Assembly: GCA_003154775.1 (NCBI GenBank)
Contig: PMES01000066.1
Span: forward strand, 1-32,140
Length of the DNA stretch: 32,140 nucleotides
Source of the DNA: Acidobacteriota bacterium
GTDB taxonomy: Bacteria > Acidobacteriota > Terriglobia > Acidiferrales > UBA7541
Direction of reading: 5' to 3'
Made by a program: the position numbers and the translations under genes
Shown: piece by piece, positions 6,015 through 13,071 of the stretch
Position numbering within the stretch: the stretch's first letter is position 1
Layout of the letters: the number at the start of each line of letters is the position of its first letter
The notes under the pieces: generated by a model
Told to the model about the DNA's origin: nothing
What the model saw: only the letters and a program-made list of their open reading frames with translations
Database searches by the model: none

Positions 6015-7899
6015 GTATGTTCTCTTCCGTGTGGCGCCCGAAACGCGCCTTGGCAACCAACTTCAGCTTTTCCGCTTTGGAGAGCCGCACGCGCTCCCCG
6101 AAAACGGCAAAATCCTTCGATTCAATCCGCGCCAGCAGCGCGCTGTAGGTACGCACCAGTAGCCACAACGTGCCCCGGCTGTCCGCGTCAATCAAGCTGA
6201 GCAGCTTTGCGCCTTCCTCGTACAGCTTCCAGGCGCGTTCCGCCTCAAACCGCAGCAATTCATGCACGCCTAGCGTGGCTTCGCTTCTGCCAAAATCCGC
6301 ATTCGCCACGCCGTAGCGTGCCAAATCCTCCTCCGGCAGGTACACACGGCCAATCGCGCAATCTTCCCGAACATCCCGGATGATATTCGTCAGTTGAAAC
6401 GCCAGCCCAAGTTTTTCCGCAAGATCCAGCGCCTTCGCATCGCGAAATCCAAAAATGTGCGTGCAAGTCAGGCCAACGGTCCCTGCCACACGGTAGCAAT
6501 ACTCCTCCAGTCGCTCGAATGAGGGATACGCCTGGATCGTTAAATCCATTTCCGCGCCGGAAATCAGGTCATGCAGATAACGCGCCGGCATGTTGAAGCG
6601 GCCGATCGTGTCCACCAGGGCCGGCAACACCTCTTCTGCGCCCGGCAGCGTGGCCACGGGTGACTCCATCGCGGCGTTTCCGTCGAACACCTGCAACTGC
6701 CCGGTAATCGCCTGATCCAGAGCGGCCCGCCACCTCGCCAGCCCGCGCTGCTTTTCCGCCAGGTTGGCGCCTTCATCGGAAACATCGTCAATCAAGCGCA
6801 TGAACGCATAGAGGGCCACAATCCCGTCGCGCTTCGCTTTCGGCAGCAGGAAAAACGCCGGATAAAAGTTGCTGTGGGCCGCCCGGGCCACGCGGTGGCA
6901 TTCCGCATACGACGCCGCAATTTCCCGCGAAGTTCCATCCGCAACCGAAAATCGTGAGCCTTCGCGTGGAAACCCTCCATTGCGATGCTCGTCGCCGCGG
7001 TCGAACACTTGCGCCACAATCGCGCGCCCCAGCAGCCGCACCTGCTTTCCCTTGCTCACCTTTGGCCGCCGGTTCAGCGTGTCATACCCCATCGCTTCAA
7101 TCGCATGCAGCACCGCCAGCCCGCCCCGGCTGAACATTTCCAGGTCCACGCTCAATTTGCCGCGCACCTTTCTCGATAGCGGCCGCCCTTCTTCAAACAA
7201 TTCCCTCGTCCGGACAATCAACTCTTTCATCAGCGCAACATACCGCTCGCTGAACCTTTTTCCTACAATGTCTTCTTCGCTGATGCCATGCGCCGCGGCC
7301 CGCTCCAGCGGTATATAAATTCGTCCCTTTTCCAGATCCCGCGAAACATCCTGCCAGAAATTGGCAAGCTGCAGCGCCGTGCAAGTCGCATCGGAAAGCC
7401 GTTGCCGGTGGTCATCCCGGTAACCGCATAGGTACAGCACCAGCCGCCCAACGGGATTTGCCGAGTACACACAATAATCAAGGACGGCTTCCCAGGTCCC
7501 ATAGCGCTTGACGACCTGGTCCTGACGAAACGCCTTCAGTAAATCCGCAAACGGCTGCTTCGGAATATCCTTGGCCACCACCGTCTCGCGCAGCGCCACA
7601 AATACCGGATGCGCAGGTCTCCCCTCGTAGCAAGCGTCTAACTCCCGCTCCCACCAGTCCAGCAACTCCAGCGCTCGCTCTTTCGATGGGATCTCGTCTC
7701 CGAGATCATCCGCCCACCGGCAATACGCGTACACGTTATAGAAATGCTGGTGCAGTTCTTTCGGCAGCAGCCAGGAGACTACATTGAAATTTTCGTAGTG
7801 GTGCGTTGCCAGCCACCGCGTGTAGGCCTGCGCTACATCCACCGCGCACCCGTTGGCGGGCAGTTTGGCAGCGATCTCAAGTTCGCCGGGACGCAGCAT
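5950..7899 (-). CDS. hpnCD: HpnC-HpnD fusion: bifunctional squalene-pathway synthase
   Basis: A single 649-residue ORF carries two complete squalene/phytoene-synthase domains. Residues about 20-290 are HpnC-like, with ADDLGDE at 63-69 and NFWQDVSRD at 180-188 followed by GRIYIP. Residues about 325-615 are HpnD-like, with DDVSDE at 371-376 and NIIRDVRED at 505-513 followed by GRVYLP. In the known pathway HpnD joins two farnesyl diphosphates to presqualene diphosphate and HpnC turns this into hydroxysqualene. These enzymes are normally separate proteins of about 280-300 residues. All Asp-rich motifs are intact in both halves, so both should be active. A linker of about 30 residues (300-325) joins them. 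The last 20 or so residues (RDRDRRGTGG...) are an out-of-frame reading of the hpnE start and look like a late extension. The gene is in the hopanoid operon, 88 nt after the second MDR gene. Confidence 0.92.
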   Translation of the reverse strand: MLRPGELEIAAKLPANGCAVDVAQAYTRWLATHHYENFNVVSWLLPKELHQHFYNVYAYCRWADDLGDEIPSKERALELLDWWERELDACYEGRPAHPVFVALRETVVAKDIPKQPFADLLKAFRQDQVVKRYGTWEAVLDYCVYSANPVGRLVLYLCGYRDDHRQRLSDATCTALQLANFWQDVSRDLEKGRIYIPLERAAAHGISEEDIVGKRFSERYVALMKELIVRTRELFEEGRPLSRKVRGKLSVDLEMFSRGGLAVLHAIEAMGYDTLNRRPKVSKGKQVRLLGRAIVAQVFDRGDEHRNGGFPREGSRFSVADGTSREIAASYAECHRVARAAHSNFYPAFFLLPKAKRDGIVALYAFMRLIDDVSDEGANLAEKQRGLARWRAALDQAITGQLQVFDGNAAMESPVATLPGAEEVLPALVDTIGRFNMPARYLHDLISGAEMDLTIQAYPSFERLEEYCYRVAGTVGLTCTHIFGFRDAKALDLAEKLGLAFQLTNIIRDVREDCAIGRVYLPEEDLARYGVANADFGRSEATLGVHELLRFEAERAWKLYEEGAKLLSLIDADSRGTLWLLVRTYSALLARIESKDFAVFGERVRLSKAEKLKLVAKARFGRHTEENILAKRDRDRRGTGGAVGGRRAG

Positions 7900-7987
7900 C
7901 AGGAATCCATCGGCTCAAGGCACTTTCTGAATTGGGCTGGAACACTCGTGGATCTGCTTCTCACCCGTCACCCGTCACCAGCGCGGT

Positions 7988-9073
7988 TTACGGCCTCACG
8001 GCCAGCTTGATTTCGCCGCTGCGCGCCTTCATGCGCTCAAACGCCTGTGGCAGATCTACCAGGCCAATCTCTTCGGTGACAAAATCCTGCGCCGATATAT
8101 CGCCACGGCGGATTGCTTCCATCGCTTCACGGATAAAGCGCGGTGTGTGATGGAACGGTGAAATGATCTTGATTTCCGAATAATGGATGGCTGCCGGCGC
8201 GATTTCCACCCGCGTGTCTTTGGGGAGTCCGCTGAAGAAATTCACCACCCCGCCGCGCCGCACCATCGCCAGCGCCTGCTGCCAGGTTGCGGGATTGCCG
8301 GCGGCTTCCACAACGCAGTCCGGCCCGCGCTGCTCGTCGGTCAGCGCCTTCACGGCAGCGGCAACGTCGGCAACCTCGGTGACATTGATGGTCGCCACGG
8401 CACCCAACTTGCGTGCAACCTCCAACGGAGCTTCCCGCCGGGCCAGCGCAATCACGCGCACGCCGCGGCGCGACAACATGCGCACAAATTTCAGGCCGAT
8501 GGGACCGCAACCAATCACCGCGGCCGTGTCGCCCGTGCGCACTTCCATCTCATGAATCCCGCGCAGCACGCATGCCAGGGGTTCCACCAGCGCGGCGCTG
8601 TGGTCGTCTATTGAGTGCGGCACTTCCAGCATGTTCTCCCGGACGATGCGTCCAGGAATGCGCATGTATTCCGCGTACGCCCCGTTGTTAAAAAGCAGAT
8701 CCTCGCAAAGATTTTCCTGGCCGCGGCGGCATTGGTAGCAACGGAAGCACGGGGCGGAGTTGGCGGCAATCACACGAACGCCCAGCCGCCATTTCGCGTC
8801 CACGCGCTTCCCCATGGCCACAATCTCGCCGACAACTTCGTGGCCAAACACAGCCGGAGGCCGGATCATTTTCGCGTGGTAGCCGCGTTTCCAGACCTTC
8901 AGGTCGGTGCCATCGGTCAGCGCCAGGCGCACGCGCAGAAGCACCTCTTCGGCCGACAATGCGGGCACATCGATTTGCTCGATGCGCAGATCTTCGCTGC
9001 CGTAGAGCACCGCCGCCGTCATTCTTGACGGCACAAGGATCTTCGTCGGGGCCAGCACTTCTTCCACCCCCAT
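7988..9073 (-). CDS. Zinc-type MDR dehydrogenase, catalytic Cys replaced (hopanoid operon)
   Basis: The product is a medium-chain dehydrogenase of about 361 residues in the polyol/threonine dehydrogenase group: GroES-like N-terminal domain, Rossmann NAD(P) motif GCGPIG near 188-193, and a structural-zinc lobe with four cysteines (C109, C112, C115, C123). GHE is present (H78, E79), as is E164 in LVEPLACV. At the usual CGTD motif the sequence reads DGTD, so the catalytic-zinc Cys is Asp54. Zinc binding through Asp or a changed activity are both possible. The start is set at ATG 9073 because AAAGGA lies 5 nt upstream; ATG 9103 is also in frame and would overlap the upstream gene in an ATGA arrangement, but has no ribosome binding site. 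Its place between hpnG and hpnCD suggests a step in hopanoid side-chain metabolism. The substrate is unknown. Confidence 0.85.
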   Translation of the reverse strand: MGVEEVLAPTKILVPSRMTAAVLYGSEDLRIEQIDVPALSAEEVLLRVRLALTDGTDLKVWKRGYHAKMIRPPAVFGHEVVGEIVAMGKRVDAKWRLGVRVIAANSAPCFRCYQCRRGQENLCEDLLFNNGAYAEYMRIPGRIVRENMLEVPHSIDDHSAALVEPLACVLRGIHEMEVRTGDTAAVIGCGPIGLKFVRMLSRRGVRVIALARREAPLEVARKLGAVATINVTEVADVAAAVKALTDEQRGPDCVVEAAGNPATWQQALAMVRRGGVVNFFSGLPKDTRVEIAPAAIHYSEIKIISPFHHTPRFIREAMEAIRRGDISAQDFVTEEIGLVDLPQAFERMKARSGEIKLAVRP

Positions 9074-9099
9074 CTCAGTCCTTTTTGTAAATGCTGCTC

Positions 9100-10206
9100 T
9101 CATTGGTGCGTGATCAGGACCTTAAGCGATGTTTCCGTGGGCCTTGCCGCCAGTTCCAGGCCCTCTTGGATTCTACCTAGCGGAAACCGGTGCGTCACAA
9201 TCTCCATCACCGGCAGTTTCTTCTCCAACACCAGCGCCGCCGCACTCTCTTGGATGTCCACGGCCGCGCTGTAGCTGCCCAAAATTTCTTTCTCGTCAAT
9301 CCCTATCGCCGCGGCAGGAAACTCAATTTTCGTGACAGGGTCGTTTGCGGCAAACAGAAGCACCCTGCCACCTGGCCGCGCCGCTGCCAAAGCATCTACG
9401 ACCACGGCCGGGTGCGCTACAGCCACCAGGACCGCGTCTGCCCCCCGTCCTTCGGTACGGGCGTGCAACTCTTCCACAAGCTTATCATTTATGGGGTCAA
9501 AAGACTCCACCGCTCCCAACCTCAAGCTTTTCTCGCGCCGCGTGGCCATGGGGTCACTCGTATAGATGCGCGCGCCCTCATATTTGGCAACCATCAGAAG
9601 TTGCAGCCCGATGGGGCCGCACCCGGCGATGAGCACCGTCTCGCCAGCCGTGATGCGCGCCTTCTGCACGGCCTTCACGATGGTATTGATGGGCTCGATG
9701 AACGTGGCCTCCTCAAACGTCACATTGGCCGGCAGCGCCACGATCCCGCGCGCCGCCACCCAGGGCATCGCTTTCACGTATTCCCCAAAGCCCCCGCCAT
9801 TCGGCGTGAACCCCCCGGTCAACCCGGTCGTTTTGTACTGCTTGCACTGCGAAAAGAGCCGGTTCTTGCAGTAAAAGCACGCGCCGCAGGGAACGTGGTG
9901 GAAACTCATCACGCGGTCGCCTAATTTCCATTTGGTCACGCCACGCCCCAGCGCAACGACGGTTCCGGCCAGCTCATGGCCCAGGATCTGCGGCGGTTCC
10001 ACATAGCGCTGAAATATCTTCTTGATGTCCGTGCCGCAGATGCCGCAGGCCGCCACCTTAATAAGCACTTCGCCGTCCCGCACCTCCGGCACAGGCACTT
10101 CCTCGACGCGCACCACGCCCTTCTCCCGGAACACCCCCGCCCGCATCGTCCTCGGTATCGGCCCCAGCGTCCTCACCTGTTCCACCACCGTCGCCGCCCC
10201 GCTCAT
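9100..10206 (-). CDS. Zinc-dependent MDR alcohol/polyol dehydrogenase (hopanoid operon)
   Basis: This 368-residue medium-chain dehydrogenase has a full set of zinc ligands. Catalytic site: C57 in CGICGTD, H77/E78 in GHE and E171 in FIEPINT. Structural site: C107, C110, C113 and C121. The NAD(P) fold has GCGPIG at 195-200, with an acidic residue (D217 in YTSDPMA) after the second strand. It is closest in pattern to sorbitol/threonine dehydrogenase-like enzymes that interconvert sugars or ketones and polyols. The ATG overlaps the hpnG stop in an ATGA arrangement, so translation is probably coupled to hpnG. That coupling makes a reaction on the HpnG product (ribosylhopane) or a derivative plausible, but this is inference. 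A shared ancestor with the next MDR gene is likely, although the two proteins are clearly diverged. Confidence 0.88.
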   Translation of the reverse strand: MSGAATVVEQVRTLGPIPRTMRAGVFREKGVVRVEEVPVPEVRDGEVLIKVAACGICGTDIKKIFQRYVEPPQILGHELAGTVVALGRGVTKWKLGDRVMSFHHVPCGACFYCKNRLFSQCKQYKTTGLTGGFTPNGGGFGEYVKAMPWVAARGIVALPANVTFEEATFIEPINTIVKAVQKARITAGETVLIAGCGPIGLQLLMVAKYEGARIYTSDPMATRREKSLRLGAVESFDPINDKLVEELHARTEGRGADAVLVAVAHPAVVVDALAAARPGGRVLLFAANDPVTKIEFPAAAIGIDEKEILGSYSAAVDIQESAAALVLEKKLPVMEIVTHRFPLGRIQEGLELAARPTETSLKVLITHQ

Positions 10207-10973
10207 CGCGCCGCCACCTCTTCTAAGCCCTCACCATCCGGAAACCATCCGTGGGTAAAGAGAGATAGTTTTTTGATGTAGGCTTCCAAAAAGTTCGCTA
10301 GTGACAACGCCGCAATGCGGCTGTCTCGCCCCAAGCGAAACAGCGCTGGTAGCTGCATCGGATGCCTTCCCAAATAAAGCAGAACTCCGCCGAGACGTAT
10401 CTTCCCCTTCTCATTAACAGTCATATCCAGATCCATAGGAAGCTCTTTGTCATCGCTGTCAGAAATGACCCGGATCGCCACAGCCGGTCGGCCACATTTC
10501 TGTGCTGCGCTCAATACACCAAAGCTTTCCATGTCCACGAACTCGGCAAAAGGAGCCAATTGCGCCTTTTCTTCGACCGTTCTGACAATGTGATCGGAAG
10601 TAAGCAGCAACCTGGCTCGAACTGCCTTTTGTTCCCACGCGTTCAGCGTCAATCCTCGGCCACAGGTCAATGTCTCGGATTTGCCCAATAGTTGAACCGC
10701 TTCCGAAACCATTACTGTTCCGGGCTTTAGTTGCGGTCGCAAAGCTCCTGCAAATCCTGCCGCAATACAAAAATCATGCGATTTTGTCAGAACCGCCGTG
10801 GTCGCGCTTTGAGCATTCTCAAGCCCCATTCCGCTCACTACAAAATCTACTGCCGCTCGTCCGATCATTGCTTCATGAACGGTGATTCCGTTGATCTCCC
10901 GTGACGACAGATTCCGCAACTTGCGCCACGGCGCAAACTCCGCTTCCACCGCAAATGTAACCAGCACCCTCAT
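10203..10973 (-). CDS. hpnG: HpnG, hopanoid-associated nucleoside phosphorylase
   Basis: HpnG is thought to release adenine from adenosylhopane, giving (phospho)ribosylhopane. The protein has 256 residues and the fold of the MTA/SAH nucleosidase and purine phosphorylase superfamily. It begins MRVLVTFAVEAEFAPWRKL and has the Gly-rich strand VSGMGLENAQSAT, CIAAGFAGALRP, PGTVMVSEAV, the substrate-binding VDMESFGV (M148, E149) and VISDSDDKEL with the general-acid Asp region. The frame is open far upstream, but homology and a ribosome binding site (AAGGAAG, 5 nt before ATG) fix the start at 10973. It is fourth in the operon: 38 nt after hpnA, and its stop overlaps the start of the first MDR gene by 4 nt. 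Confidence 0.88.
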   Translation of the reverse strand: MRVLVTFAVEAEFAPWRKLRNLSSREINGITVHEAMIGRAAVDFVVSGMGLENAQSATTAVLTKSHDFCIAAGFAGALRPQLKPGTVMVSEAVQLLGKSETLTCGRGLTLNAWEQKAVRARLLLTSDHIVRTVEEKAQLAPFAEFVDMESFGVLSAAQKCGRPAVAIRVISDSDDKELPMDLDMTVNEKGKIRLGGVLLYLGRHPMQLPALFRLGRDSRIAALSLANFLEAYIKKLSLFTHGWFPDGEGLEEVAAR

Positions 10974-10983
10974 CTGAACTTCC

Positions 10984-11007
10984 TTGCTTCTTTGCTTCTT
11001 TGCTTCC
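10984..11007. repeat. 8-bp tandem repeat, three copies, between hpnA and hpnG
   Basis: The unit TTGCTTC(T/C) is repeated three times (one end mismatch). Read in the gene direction it is a purine-rich tract, GAAGCAA repeated, just upstream of the hpnG ribosome binding site. Copy-number change would alter only the 38-nt spacer and not a reading frame. Confidence 0.6.
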
Positions 11008-11011
11008 TCCC

Positions 11012-12031
11012 TCACCCCTCCGCCAACTTCATCTTCTTCGCCCGCCCCGCCCTCACATATCCATTCGCCTGATACCACCGCACCGCGCGTTCCAGCGCCG
11101 CCGCCACCGGCCCCGGCTGAAATCCCAATTCCCGCCGCGCGCGCGAAGCATCCACAAACATCTTGTGCCGCGCAATCTTCACGCCTTCCACGGGAATCCC
11201 CGGCTCTTTCCCAATCAATCGCGAAAACGCACTTTCCACGTAGGCTACACCCAACGCCACCCCGTGCGGGATTTTCATCCCCGGCGCCGGCAAACCCGTG
11301 ATCTTCGCCAGCGTGTCCAGCAATTCCTTCAGCGTCAGATTCTCCGCACCCAGCAAATACCGCTCGCCAATCTTGCCCTTCTCCGAAACCAGCAAATGCC
11401 CCGCCGCGCACTCCTCCACGCCCACGAAGTTCAATCCCGTCTCGACGTAACCCGGCATCTTCCCATTCAGAAAATCCAAAATAATCTTTCCCGTTGGCGT
11501 GGGCTTCCAATCCCAGGGCCCCACCGGCGTGGTGGGCATCGCCACCATCACCGGCAACCCTTCCTTCGCCGCGTTCAACACTTCCTGTTCGGCCATCCAT
11601 TTCGAGCGCTTGTAGTGCCCGATCATCTCCTCGAGATTTGCCTCCGTGAATTCGTTGGGGAGTTCGGGCCGGTCCACCGCGATCGTCGCCACGGTGCTGG
11701 TGTAAATCAATTGGCCGACGCCGGCGTGCTTCGCGGCTGCCAACAAATTCTTCGTCCCGCCCACGTTCGAATCGTAAATGTCCTGCGGATGCTTCGCCCA
11801 CAGCCGATAATCCGCCGCCACGTGAAACACGCGCTGCACGCCGTTCATCGCGCGTTCCAGCGAGGCCGCGTCGCGCAGATCCCCCGTCACGTACTCCAGC
11901 GGCAAATCGCTGATCGCGCGATTGCTGCTCGAAGCACGCACTAGCACGCGCACATCATCGCCGCGCGCCACCAATTGCCGCGCCACATGGCTGCCCAGAA
12001 ATCCCGCCGCGCCCGTCACGAGTGTCGTCAT
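11012..12031 (-). CDS. hpnA: HpnA, hopanoid-associated SDR sugar epimerase
   Basis: This is a 339-residue extended short-chain dehydrogenase. The NAD(P) motif TGAAGFLG is at residues 6-13. A downstream VTGDLRD motif, the active-site Ser/Thr region IYTSTVAT and the catalytic YKRSK (Y-x3-K) are all present. HpnA proteins are encoded in hopanoid clusters and are annotated as sugar epimerases or dihydroflavonol-reductase-like proteins. Their exact reaction is not firmly established; work on the sugar-derived side chain is the usual proposal. The start is ATG 12031, where the Rossmann fold begins. This ATG overlaps the hpnH stop (TCAT on the plus strand), a 4-nt coupling overlap. The frame is open another 17 codons upstream inside hpnH, but those residues are unlike the family. 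Confidence 0.88.
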   Translation of the reverse strand: MTTLVTGAAGFLGSHVARQLVARGDDVRVLVRASSSNRAISDLPLEYVTGDLRDAASLERAMNGVQRVFHVAADYRLWAKHPQDIYDSNVGGTKNLLAAAKHAGVGQLIYTSTVATIAVDRPELPNEFTEANLEEMIGHYKRSKWMAEQEVLNAAKEGLPVMVAMPTTPVGPWDWKPTPTGKIILDFLNGKMPGYVETGLNFVGVEECAAGHLLVSEKGKIGERYLLGAENLTLKELLDTLAKITGLPAPGMKIPHGVALGVAYVESAFSRLIGKEPGIPVEGVKIARHKMFVDASRARRELGFQPGPVAAALERAVRWYQANGYVRAGRAKKMKLAEG

Positions 12032-13071
12032 GGCTTCCGCACGCTTTCCCGCTTCTCGCCCAGCCCGCCGCCGAATTGCCACGCCAGCATCTTCCAGGCG
12101 TCGCCCGCTTTGCGATTCACTCCCAGCAGGGCCGCCGTCTCAAAGCCGGAGTGACACGAGCACGTCTCGCACCGCGGGTTCATTCCCCGCCCAAAATTCT
12201 CCCAGAGCGTATCCTCCAGCAGCGCTTTATAGCTTTTCTCCAGGCTATAATTCAGCAGATAGCAGGGACCCGACCAGCCACCCGGCCCGTACACTGGGCT
12301 CCCCCCCACGCTGCAATCGAGTTCGCGTTCGCCGCGCAAATATTCCAGGTAAACCGGCGACACCAGCAAATTATAATCACTCAGGGAATCGCTGATTTCC
12401 GCGAACCGGTGGTGCATCTCAGCGTGGAATTTGGCGCTAGCGTCCCGGCAGACTTTTCCGGGCAGGTACACCGGCGCAAGCATGTAGCCATCCACGTGCA
12501 TCCCATGGAGTTTCGCATACAGCGCCTCCAGATCCCGCACATCGCTGTCCGGATATACCGTCGATGTCACCACCACAAAAAAGCCCGCATTCTTCGCGGC
12601 CTTCACGCCATCCAGCGCCTCCGCAAATTGTCCCGGCTTGCCCGCGCGGGAGTCGTGGACGGCTTCCGTGCCGTCAAGCTTCACGTTCCAAAACAAATTG
12701 GTCTCCGGCGGGATCATGTGCAAACACTGCCGAATCAGCGTGCCATTCGTACATAGGAAAAGATGCTTGCCGCGGTCCAGGATCGCGCGCGTCAACTCCG
12801 CGATTCCCTCATACTCCAGCGGTTCGCCGCCGCAGATAGCCACCACGGGCACGTCGCACTCCTCCATCGCCGCCAGGCATTGCTCCACGCTGAGCGGCGT
12901 CCGGCGCTGCGATGGCGCTTGCCCATTACCGCCATTCGATCCGCCGCACGCGCCCGCACGGCCGCCCAGAGGGTCCAGCGTGAGCATGACCGCGAATTTC
13001 GGCTCGCCGCGCAGTTTCTGCGTCGCGAGATGCTTGGCGGAATCGAAAATCAGCCGGAGGGGATACCGCAT
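12028..13071 (-). CDS. hpnH: HpnH-like adenosylhopane synthase lacking the CxxxCxxC motif
   Basis: HpnH enzymes are radical-SAM proteins that add the 5'-deoxyadenosyl group to hopene (diploptene). This 347-residue protein follows the family along its length: MRYPLRLIFDSAKHLATQKLRG at the start, KFAVMLTLDPL, LSVEQCLAAMEECDVPVVAICGGEPL (radical-SAM GGEP at 81-84), CTNGTL, NVKLDGTE and a C-terminal cysteine cluster (C301, C304, C306) before HSGFE. Between DPL (33-35) and LSVEQC (60-65), where the family has the cluster-binding CxxxCxxC, there is a Gly/Ser/Asn-rich stretch of similar length with a single cysteine (C42). The three [4Fe-4S] ligands are therefore absent. Other reading frames of this stretch do not restore them. 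The gene overlaps the shc end by 22 nt and the hpnA start by 4 nt. Confidence 0.82.
   Translation of the reverse strand: MRYPLRLIFDSAKHLATQKLRGEPKFAVMLTLDPLGGRAGACGGSNGGNGQAPSQRRTPLSVEQCLAAMEECDVPVVAICGGEPLEYEGIAELTRAILDRGKHLFLCTNGTLIRQCLHMIPPETNLFWNVKLDGTEAVHDSRAGKPGQFAEALDGVKAAKNAGFFVVVTSTVYPDSDVRDLEALYAKLHGMHVDGYMLAPVYLPGKVCRDASAKFHAEMHHRFAEISDSLSDYNLLVSPVYLEYLRGERELDCSVGGSPVYGPGGWSGPCYLLNYSLEKSYKALLEDTLWENFGRGMNPRCETCSCHSGFETAALLGVNRKAGDAWKMLAWQFGGGLGEKRESVRKP

Noticed and set aside
10974-11801. N-terminal extension of the hpnG frame to 11801
   Set aside because: The extension is another frame of hpnA, is rich in Gly/Arg and unlike any phosphorylase; homology and the ribosome binding site place the start at 10973.
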